Assembly (NCBI RefSeq): GCF_034090345.1
Contig: NZ_JAXDSS010000103.1
Coordinates: 1 to 19,138 of the forward strand
DNA: 19,138 bases
From: Peptoniphilus sp034090345
GTDB taxonomy: Bacteria; Bacillota; Clostridia; Tissierellales; Peptoniphilaceae
Direction of reading: 5' to 3'
Below the pieces are notes generated by a model. It made no database searches, was not told the DNA's origin, and saw only the letters and a program-made list of their open reading frames with translations. Shown here piece by piece: positions 7,181 through 13,160 of the stretch (the stretch's first letter is position 1; each line of letters begins with the position of its first letter). The position numbers and the translations under genes were made by a program.

Positions 7181-8179
7181 CTAATTAAAGTTTATTTCAA
7201 CCATCTCACTCACTGCACTGTATATCAACACTGCTGCAAGGCTGGCTGTAGCATTGTCTTTATCGTATCTTGGCGATACTTCCGCTATATCAAAACTAAC
7301 TACTTTGCCAGTTTGTAATATATGTTTCAAAATTATTATAACTACTTCAGGGTCCAATCCCAAAGGTTGTGGTGCACTAACCCCCGGCGCATAAGAACTT
7401 GAAAATACATCTGAACAGATTGTAACGTACAATGAATCCAACTTTCTTGTAAACTTGTCAATCTTATCAAATAGTTTATAAATTTCTCCATTTACAATAT
7501 CTTTTGCAAGAATGTATTCAACACCGGCGTCTTTTGCAAAATTAAACAAGCTCACAGTATTTGAATGCTTTTGTATTCCTATTGGCAAGTAGTTGAAATT
7601 AAGGCCATTTTCTTTGTTCATATCATGAATTTGTCTAAACATAGTTCCTGATGATGGGCCGTTTTCTTCATAAGGTCTACAATCAAAATGTGCGTCAAAG
7701 TTTATTACTCCTAACTTGTTTGATTTTCCATACTTATTAAAAAGTCCTTGGTAATGTCCAAATGCTGTTTCATGCCCTCCACCCAAAATAATAGGATTTA
7801 AATTTAAATCCAACATTCTGTCCACCGCTTTAGCCAAACATCTTTGTCCTTCATCTAAACTAATACCTTGAACATATACATTTCCACAATCGAAAATTTT
7901 CACTTCTTTTGGAAAATCACATGGCAATTTAGAAAGTTCTTTTCTAATGCTCTTAGGTCCGTTGGCTGCTCCAACTCTTCCCTTGTTATACTCTATTCCC
8001 CAATCACATTCGAAACCTAATATACCAATTCCAAATTTACCTTCAAAAGGTTCTAAACTTTCATCATTTAAATCTATTATCTCAACCCATTGATGCCATC
8101 TAAATGAGTCGAAATCATTCACTGAATCTACTCTTCCCGTCCAGTTGTATGGAAGTTCTTTACTATAATTTTCTATCAT
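7181..8179 (-). CDS. hutG: Formimidoylglutamase (histidine degradation, ureohydrolase family)
   Basis: This enzyme hydrolyses N-formimidoyl-L-glutamate to glutamate and formamide, the last step of one Hut pathway. The 332-residue product has ureohydrolase motifs GGGHET (H136), NFDAHFDCR (D162, H164, D166) and the formimidoylglutamase-like SSYAPGVSAPQPLG (261-274), plus FDIAEVSP with E300. At the third metal motif it reads TICSDVF. Cys255 stands where arginase has the first Asp of D-x-D, and D257 keeps the second. GAGGGAG lies seven bases before the ATG. No hutH, hutU or hutI is in the window, so the rest of the pathway must be elsewhere. Another ureohydrolase activity is possible but less likely given the APGVSAP motif. 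Confidence 0.85.
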   Translation of the reverse strand: MIENYSKELPYNWTGRVDSVNDFDSFRWHQWVEIIDLNDESLEPFEGKFGIGILGFECDWGIEYNKGRVGAANGPKSIRKELSKLPCDFPKEVKIFDCGNVYVQGISLDEGQRCLAKAVDRMLDLNLNPIILGGGHETAFGHYQGLFNKYGKSNKLGVINFDAHFDCRPYEENGPSSGTMFRQIHDMNKENGLNFNYLPIGIQKHSNTVSLFNFAKDAGVEYILAKDIVNGEIYKLFDKIDKFTRKLDSLYVTICSDVFSSSYAPGVSAPQPLGLDPEVVIIILKHILQTGKVVSFDIAEVSPRYDKDNATASLAAVLIYSAVSEMVEINFN

Positions 8180-8192
8180 ATAACCACTCCCT

Positions 8193-8231
8193 CAATATTT
8201 TGATTTTATCATTAAATTAAAATATTGTCAG
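8193..8231 (-). promoter_or_regulatory. hutG promoter overlapped by a long inverted repeat
   Basis: On the minus strand CTGACA (8231-8226) and TAAAAT (8208-8203) are 17 bases apart, a good housekeeping-type promoter. The arms CAATATTTT (8193-8201) and AAAATATTG (8219-8227) are exact inverted copies that enclose the -10 box and touch the -35 box. This is the layout of a repressor operator, and histidine-responsive control is a guess. Confidence 0.5.
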
Positions 8232-8311
8232 CTTTTTACACGGATTTACCGCTCTAATCATTTAAAAATTAAATCCATGCATTTTTACATTGATTAGAAA
8301 TCATTTCTCTG

Positions 8312-9724
8312 CTAAATATCTAAATGCTTTTTATATTTTTCCGGAATAGCACTTAGGTATTCTTCTCTTTTAGTTCTCTTTCTGTCCGGATCTCTGAAGA
8401 AGTCTCTGATTAACGCTATTACAACCGGCATAAGGAGTAAAACTCCAACCAAGTTTGGTATTGCCATAAGTCCATTTAATGTATCTGAAATGTGCCAAAT
8501 TTCCTGTAAGCCTCCAATAGCTCCAACTGTTGCTATCGGTATATAAATTAATCTATAAATCCAAACCGAATTTCTGCCGAATAAATATTGGAAACACTTT
8601 TCTCCATAGTATTCCCAACCCAAAATAGTTGAGAAGGCAAATAGAGTGAGCCCAATTGTAACTACGTGGTCTCCCCCTACAAATCCGGTTTGAAATGCCT
8701 TTGTAGTCAATTCCGCTCCTGTCAGACCACTGTAAGCTTGACCTGTAACAATGATTACCAGCGCAGTTAAGGTACATATCATTATAGTATCTGCAAACAC
8801 TTCAAATATCCCCCACAGCCCTTGTCTTACCGGATGGTCAGTTTGAGCTGCGGCGTGTGCTATCGGTGCAGACCCCAAGCCAGCTTCATTTGTAAATACA
8901 CCTCTTGCTATACCAAATTTTATAGTCTCTTTAATAGCTATTCCCATTCCGCCACCCAAAGCAGCTCTCGGTGAAAAAGCAGTTCTAAAAATCTCAGCAA
9001 AAGCACTTGGCACGTTCTTTATGTTTAAAAATATTATAAATAATGCACCTACTATATATAGTGTTGCCATAAGAGGAACTAACTTTGCTGTGAACTTTGC
9101 TATACGTGCTATCCCGCCAATTATTACAATGCCGGCTAAGATTGAAACTCCTATACCAACATATAATTTATTCAATCCATATGTGGTGTTGAGTGCGACA
9201 GCAACGGAATTCGATTGAGTCATATTGCCTATTCCGAACGAAGCAATCATTCCAAAAAATGCAAAAGTGCTTGCCAGCCAACCAAATCCCAATCCATTTT
9301 TGATATAGTACATTGGCCCACCTATTGAATACCCATAATCGTCCGTTTCTCTATACGTTATGGACAATATTACCTCTGACATCTTTGTCGCCATACCAAA
9401 TAGCGCTGAAATCCACATCCAAAATATAGCCCCAGGCCCACCGGATGCTATTGCTGTAGCAACTCCGGCTATATTCCCTGTGCCAACTGTGGCTGCGAGC
9501 GCTGTAGACACTGCTTGAAAAGGAGTTATATCTCCCTCGTGTTCTTCACTCGCCTGCTCAAAAACTTTCAGTATAGTATTTCTTATTGTGTAGAAAAATT
9601 TTGTAAGCTGCGGTACCCCTAGCACTGTAGTATATAAAATTCCCGTTCCAAGTAATAGGATTAACATAGGCCAACCCCAAACTATTCCATTTAAAATATC
9701 ATTTATTTTTAAAATTAGCTCCAT
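8312..9724 (-). CDS. Alanine/glycine:cation symporter (AGCS family)
   Basis: The 470-residue product has the length and roughly eleven membrane segments of the AGCS (AlsT/DagA-like) family, which import alanine or glycine with Na+ or sometimes H+. The strongest signature is ATVGTGNIAGVATAIASGGP (residues 78-97), followed by FWMWISALFGMATKMSEV. FTNEAGLGSAPIAHAAA and the C-terminal half also match. GGGAG sits six bases before the ATG. The gene has its own promoter region and is separated from hutG by about 130 bases, so it is probably transcribed alone. Together with the Na+-type V-ATPase to the right it fits a sodium-based energy economy. No strong terminator follows; only a loose GGATTTA/TAAATCC repeat at about 8242-8275 was seen. 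Confidence 0.9.
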   Translation of the reverse strand: MELILKINDILNGIVWGWPMLILLLGTGILYTTVLGVPQLTKFFYTIRNTILKVFEQASEEHEGDITPFQAVSTALAATVGTGNIAGVATAIASGGPGAIFWMWISALFGMATKMSEVILSITYRETDDYGYSIGGPMYYIKNGLGFGWLASTFAFFGMIASFGIGNMTQSNSVAVALNTTYGLNKLYVGIGVSILAGIVIIGGIARIAKFTAKLVPLMATLYIVGALFIIFLNIKNVPSAFAEIFRTAFSPRAALGGGMGIAIKETIKFGIARGVFTNEAGLGSAPIAHAAAQTDHPVRQGLWGIFEVFADTIMICTLTALVIIVTGQAYSGLTGAELTTKAFQTGFVGGDHVVTIGLTLFAFSTILGWEYYGEKCFQYLFGRNSVWIYRLIYIPIATVGAIGGLQEIWHISDTLNGLMAIPNLVGVLLLMPVVIALIRDFFRDPDRKRTKREEYLSAIPEKYKKHLDI

Positions 9725-9755
9725 CTTCTTCTCCCAAACTAAAATTATATTTTTA

Positions 9756-9830
9756 CTATTTTACCATTTTAATTATAACTTTAAAACTATTTTTAGTATA
9801 ATTTTTATATTATATTTATCTTAGTATTTC
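9756..9830. repeat. Diverged direct repeat, copy 1 (covers the symporter promoter)
   Basis: About 75 bases align with 10373-10449 in the same orientation with a few small gaps and roughly three quarters identity by eye. Shared blocks include minus-strand versions of ATAG-x-TTT-x-AAA followed by TATAATT. The low complexity of the DNA lowers confidence, but the order of shared words is consistent. Confidence 0.4.
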
Positions 9831-9832
9831 AA
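9804..9832 (-). promoter_or_regulatory. Candidate sigma-A promoter for the symporter gene
   Basis: On the minus strand TTGAAA (9832-9827) is followed after 17 bases by TATAAA (9809-9804). This leaves a leader of about 75 bases before the symporter ATG at 9724. AT-rich surroundings offer alternative -10 boxes nearer the gene. Confidence 0.4.
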
Positions 9833-9949
9833 AAATTTTACATTCATGTATTAGTTTTTACAACCTCATTTCAAAACTTATCAAAATTGATTTTTTATCT
9901 TATGCTATTAAATTTCTTAATTTATTGCGCCGGTATAATAGAAAAAGAT

Positions 9950-9966
9950 ATTGTAAAATTTACAAT
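9950..9966 (+). promoter_or_regulatory. Perfect 17-base palindrome upstream of the small secreted-peptide gene
   Basis: ATTGTAAA-A-TTTACAAT has eight-base arms around a single central base. It lies 64 bases before the ATG at 10030 and about ten bases after a TATAAT hexamer (9934-9939) that lacks a clear -35 box. Its size and place suggest an operator for a dimeric regulator, though none can be named. Confidence 0.35.
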
Positions 9967-10029
9967 TGCCGTCTTATATAGCCTAATCTTGTATGCCTAT
10001 ATAAAAAAACAAATATAAGGAGAAATAAT

Positions 10030-10212
10030 ATGAAAAATAAAAAATTTATTATTACTTTTTTGATAATGTTCTTTATCTCTATATTTTCAAGAACAGCTTT
10101 TGCACAAGAAATGAATTCGGTAATAGAAAACGAAAACTTTCAAGATATGATTTCCTCAGGTGAATTAGTATATAGGAGGCACCGATCAAGAAACTCAACT
10201 TCAGATATCTAA
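10030..10212 (+). CDS. Small secreted peptide with signal sequence, frame possibly broken
   Basis: AGGAG stands seven bases before the ATG, so translation is likely. The 60-residue product starts with a classic signal peptide: a basic KNKK end, a hydrophobic core FIITFLIMFFISIF, and an AFA site cut before Gln26. This would leave a secreted 35-residue peptide. Its tail, YRRHRSRNSTSDI, is odd. Moving one base forward at the AGGAGG inside it (10174-10179) gives a different tail beginning GGTDQETQLQISNSNSTIQE, open to a TAG at 10394. That second frame looks more like a secreted protein, so the gene may be a longer one broken by a one-base change. No family was recognised. A hydrophobic type I toxin is an alternative, but the cleavage site argues against it. 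Confidence 0.55.
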   Translation: MKNKKFIITFLIMFFISIFSRTAFAQEMNSVIENENFQDMISSGELVYRRHRSRNSTSDI

Positions 10213-10459
10213 TTCAAACTCAACCATTCAAGAGAGTGTATATCAATTTACAATTTTTGAATCTGTCATAAATAATATTTTGATTCTAAATCTTTTAAAA
10301 TTCTTCATTCCAAATGTTAGTATTTTAAATTGCTTCATCTCATTGTTTGTTCGTATTTCTCTAGCAACTCATCTTATTTTATCATTTAAATTATAGTTTC
10401 AAAGCTATTTTAAATATTATGTTTATATTAAATTTATACTTTATCTTTCCATATTAAAA
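10213..10459. other. Region after the small peptide gene: possible lost coding end plus repeat copy 2
   Basis: The plus-strand frame starting at 10169 stays open to the TAG at 10394-10396 but has no start codon of its own. Its first third is hydrophilic and protein-like. The rest is rich in Ile, Leu and Phe, as expected of random AT-rich DNA. Positions 10373-10449 resemble the symporter promoter region. A minus-strand frame of about 31 codons within it lacks a convincing ribosome binding site. Confidence 0.35.
10373..10449. repeat. Diverged direct repeat, copy 2
   Basis: This copy matches 9756-9830, the promoter region of the symporter gene, in the same orientation. If it retains promoter activity it would transcribe leftward, antisense to the small secreted-peptide gene. 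It could be the remnant of a duplicated transporter locus or a chance similarity in AT-rich sequence. Confidence 0.4.
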
Positions 10460-10481
10460 TCCGCCGAATTTCTTCGACGGA
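10455..10481 (-). terminator. Terminator after the stalk-domain protein gene
   Basis: On the minus strand TCCGTCGAA and TTCGGCGGA pair over nine positions with one U-G wobble around a four-base loop. The stem is followed by ATTTTAATAT. It lies just past the stop at 10490. Confidence 0.7.
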
Positions 10482-10489
10482 CTTAATTA

Positions 10490-11629
10490 TTAAATATTAA
10501 ACTTCATTTCTCTTATTAACCCGGTATCTTCATCTTTAAATGTCAATACTCCATCTAAAACACTAACTGTTTTAACATTTATATTTCCCTTTGTCTTTGC
10601 AACTATACTTTGATTTTTATCAAAAACTATTAAATTGTCACCTTGATCAAAAGTCGCAAATACATAGTTATTTACTTTTCTCAAACCTGTTAGAGAACCT
10701 TCTCTATTTAATTTCTTTCTATTTTGGTTGAATAAGGATCCATTTTCTATAGAAGTTTTATAATAAATATTTCCATTAAGTGCTGTCATTAATATAGGAT
10801 CCCATTTATTAACATCAAGCCTTAATATTTCTTTTTCTTCCATATCTATTAAATTTAAACAATTAACAGTTTTTTGAGTTTCATAATCCACGGTAAAATA
10901 TAAATTATTATTGTCTAACACTAAATTGCTTCCATTTTTATTTACATCTTTTACTTCAACATCTTTTCCTCTATCAACCTTAGAGATTATTATATTTGAA
11001 TTCTTTCTATTCCTTCCTACTAAGTAGTTTATTCCTCCTATTTCTTTTGAGAAATAGTATTCTCTAAAATTAGTATTGTATGAACTTACATTTAAAATAT
11101 CTCTTTTATAATTATTTTTTTTAGAACTTATTCTCAAGCCTGAATCTTTATCAAAGCTATACTCCCAATTAAATTCATCATTACAAAATCTCCATGTCAA
11201 CGGAAAATATGTCACATCTCTATATACTAACAAAGGAAATTTTTCATTTTTATTATCTATATCCTTTCCATTGACAACTATATTGAAATCTGCTTGCTTA
11301 GCTACATCATAATTTTTATTTCTTCTTCCAATATATCTATAATAATTTCCTTTTGGTACATCACTTTCTATTTTTAAAGTTCTTGTATCTTTATCCCAAA
11401 AAGTATTCACTCCTAAAAATCTTGAATTTTTATATGTCATTGGGAAGTAAGTTACATCTTTATATAAAATAATAGGATATTTATTTTCTCTCTTTTCCAA
11501 CTCAATATCATTAATGCTTACCTTAAAACTTGGAATTTGAATATTTACTCTTTGTATTTCCATAGCCTGAACACGTTTAGTCATCATCAATACGCAACAC
11601 ATTATTATAAACTTAGTTTTGTTATTCAC
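10490..11629 (-). CDS. Secreted protein with two stalk-type (copper amine oxidase N-like) repeats
   Basis: The start is the GTG at 11629, seven bases after AAGGAG; the GTG at 11635 sits too close to it. The 379-residue product begins with a signal-like segment (FIIMCCVLMM, cut after VQA at 22). Two related domains of about 58 residues follow. YPIILYKDVTYFPMT (51-65) matches FPLLVYRDVTYFPLT (131-145), each followed by a W-x-(Y/F)-like, D-rich strand. This is the pattern of the stalk or copper-amine-oxidase N-terminal-like domain common in secreted Firmicute proteins. The remaining 200 residues are beta-rich, with recurrent Tyr/Asn/Asp strands suggesting a propeller-like fold. Its role is unknown, probably at the cell surface. 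It lies 36 bases after the end of a decayed gene and may share its transcript. Confidence 0.7.
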   Translation of the reverse strand: MNNKTKFIIMCCVLMMTKRVQAMEIQRVNIQIPSFKVSINDIELEKRENKYPIILYKDVTYFPMTYKNSRFLGVNTFWDKDTRTLKIESDVPKGNYYRYIGRRNKNYDVAKQADFNIVVNGKDIDNKNEKFPLLVYRDVTYFPLTWRFCNDEFNWEYSFDKDSGLRISSKKNNYKRDILNVSSYNTNFREYYFSKEIGGINYLVGRNRKNSNIIISKVDRGKDVEVKDVNKNGSNLVLDNNNLYFTVDYETQKTVNCLNLIDMEEKEILRLDVNKWDPILMTALNGNIYYKTSIENGSLFNQNRKKLNREGSLTGLRKVNNYVFATFDQGDNLIVFDKNQSIVAKTKGNINVKTVSVLDGVLTFKDEDTGLIREMKFNI

Positions 11630-11665
11630 TTTCACTCTCCTTTATCAAATCATATCTTATTTTGA

Positions 11666-12126
11666 TTAGTTAAATCTTATAGTTATATTTTCTGTATCCC
11701 ATTGTGTACTACTATTTACTTCTACTTTATCTCTACTTCCATAAATCCCTGAAACTCCAAATTTCCCAGTTCTATTAGTAACACTACTATAGTTCATAGG
11801 TGTATAACTCCCTTCTGCTCTATACAAATATGATTGAGAAAATCCCCCATTATATATAGCACTTCCTGTATTAAAATCTCTATTAGGATTGCACAATGTT
11901 ATTTGTTTGTTAAATGATGCATTATATTTCGTAATTCCATTTAAATAATAATATTTATCGTATAATACATTTGAAAAATCAGAAGAAAAATAACCCTATA
12001 TATAACCCAATTGTTACTATCAACATTTATGTTAGATCTATTATATCTTGTCTAGTCAATATTAGTCATTTACAAACTAAACCCATCTCCGTTTTTATAC
12101 CTTTGAAGATTTGGACACTTTCCCAT
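11666..12126 (-). pseudogene. Decayed gene of unknown family (two in-frame stops and one frameshift)
   Basis: AAGGAGGAG precedes an ATG at 12126 that gives MGKCPNLQRYKNGDGFSL, then TAA (12072-12070). The frame resumes as MTNID, then TAG (12054-12052), then TRYNRSNINVDSNNWVIY. At the alternating TATATATA near 11997-12005 the coding signal passes into another frame. That frame begins GYFSSDFSNVLYDKYYYLNG and stays open to the stop at 11666, ending in WDTENITIRFN. The pieces together make about 150 residues rich in Asn, Ser, Tyr and Gly. No signal peptide or family was recognised. The intact 76-codon tail could be mistaken for a complete gene starting at a TTG. The upstream 18-codon frame with its excellent ribosome binding site could alternatively be a real small peptide. 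Confidence 0.6.
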
Positions 12127-12412
12127 TAAAACTCCTCCTTTTTATTTAGATTGCTCTATAATTTTCTTTAATAATTAATATACTTATCTTAATTAAATAA
12201 CTTTTTAAAATTTTTTCTACATTATATAATATCGTTTTCTATTGTTTGCTTCAGCCTATCAAAAAAATAAAAAGTCAACACTTTATAAATTTTTTATAAT
12301 CTCTAATTAAATTAAGCTTTATAAAATGGAAGATTTTATATACTTCTAGTAATCACTAGGCTATTAATAAAAAATGAATTTTACTCTTTGCTGAGCATTA
12401 AATAATTATTAT
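12127..12412. other. Intergenic region between the decayed gene and the V-ATPase operon terminator
   Basis: No gene was found. It should hold the promoter of the decayed gene: a minus-strand TATAAT (12226-12221) with a weak CAAACA at 16-base spacing. Small palindromes, such as TTATAAA/TTTATAA around 12283-12299 and CTAGT/ACTAG near 12346-12359, have no assigned function. Confidence 0.4.
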
Positions 12413-12451
12413 AAAAAATATCTGTTGAGTGTTTCTACTAACAGATATTTT
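12413..12451 (-). terminator. Terminator of the V-ATPase operon
   Basis: AAAATATCTGTT (12415-12426) and its exact reverse complement (12440-12451) form a 12-pair stem with a 13-base loop. On the minus strand it is followed by a run of six T. It begins ten bases past the subunit D stop and closes the operon. Confidence 0.85.
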
Positions 12452-12460
12452 AAAATTTAT

Positions 12461-13153
12461 TTAATTTGCCAAATCAAAGCTATGGAACTCAGGTTCTTTC
12501 TTTGGTTGCTTACTTTCTTCTTTTGAAATTATATCTTTTACTTTCATAAGACGAGTGATGCTAGCTCTTTCATTTTCATCCAATTTACTTCTTATATAAG
12601 AAACTGTTTCAGATAAATCCGGAATTGTCTTGTACTCAAGTGCATTTACTCTACGTCTTGTCTTTTCTATTTCATCAGCCATCAATTGAGCTGACTTTTC
12701 CATTTGTGCAAGTTCAAGTAATCTTTCAAGCACTCTGTTTAAACCATCTATTGCTTCATCCAAATCAGAAGTAGTTTGAGCATATCCATAAGGATATATC
12801 GAACCTGCCTCAGTTAACTTTTTAGTTTGAAATTTCATATTTGGAATGAATACACTCATTACATTTTCAATTTCTATATCAAGTTCTGTAGCCTGCGTCG
12901 GAAAAGATACAGCCGCTTCTAACATCTTTGGGTCTGTAGAAGATGACGCCAATAGAAAGTTCGCAAATGCTCTATGAAGTTCTTCTTCGACTTCTTCTCT
13001 AAGTTTTTTATTTTCTCTTATTAAGTCAATAAATCTTCTCATCAGTTCGTCTTGCTTATCTTTTAAGAGTTTGTGACCTCTTTTAGATGTAGCAAGCCTA
13101 CCCTTTAGATTTGTCATATTCATTCTGGTAGGACTTACATTCAATCTAGCCAT
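12461..13153 (-). CDS. ntpD: V-type ATPase subunit D (central rotor stalk)
   Basis: The 230-residue product matches subunit D, the long coiled-coil shaft that turns inside the A3B3 head and links it to the membrane rotor. The N-terminus (MARLNVSPTRMNMTNLKGRL) and a C-terminal helix containing EIEKTRRRVNALEYKTIPDL are highly typical. The last 20 residues are a charged tail rich in Lys, Glu and Pro. AGGGA lies four bases before the ATG, which is seven bases past the subunit B stop. It is the last gene of the operon, with a strong terminator directly after it. Confidence 0.95.
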   Translation of the reverse strand: MARLNVSPTRMNMTNLKGRLATSKRGHKLLKDKQDELMRRFIDLIRENKKLREEVEEELHRAFANFLLASSSTDPKMLEAAVSFPTQATELDIEIENVMSVFIPNMKFQTKKLTEAGSIYPYGYAQTTSDLDEAIDGLNRVLERLLELAQMEKSAQLMADEIEKTRRRVNALEYKTIPDLSETVSYIRSKLDENERASITRLMKVKDIISKEESKQPKKEPEFHSFDLAN

Positions 13154-13160
13154 GCTATCC

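Larger units (their letters stand above)
9725..10029. other. 305-base intergenic region with promoter and operator-like sequences
   Basis: No gene was recognised. On the minus side it holds a candidate symporter promoter. On the plus side it holds the leader of a small secreted-peptide gene with a palindrome at 9950-9966. A second inverted repeat, TTATATAG/CTATATAA (9974-9981 and 9997-10004), could fold in that leader. Positions 9756-9830 resemble 10373-10449. Confidence 0.45.

Noticed and set aside
8242..8275. GGATTTA/TAAATCC inverted repeat as the symporter terminator
   Set aside because: It has a 20-base loop and no following T run on the minus strand, so it is too weak to list as a terminator.
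8291..8303. FNR-like half sites TTGAT...ATCAT between the symporter and hutG
   Set aside because: The spacing is five bases, not the four of an FNR box, and the site lies at a 3' end, not in a promoter.
9974..10004. TTATATAG/CTATATAA hairpin as a terminator or riboswitch
   Set aside because: It is an AT-only stem with a 15-base loop and A-rich, not T-rich, flank on the plus strand. No known riboswitch pattern was recognised.
10260..10360. Minus-strand 31-codon basic frame (MKQFKILTFGMK...) downstream of repeat copy 2
   Set aside because: It has no proper ribosome binding site and a Lys/Phe/Ile bias expected in AT-rich DNA.
11666..11896. Intact 76-residue gene starting at TTG
   Set aside because: The TTG has no ribosome binding site, and coding-like sequence continues in frame for 33 more codons upstream, so it is the tail of a broken gene.
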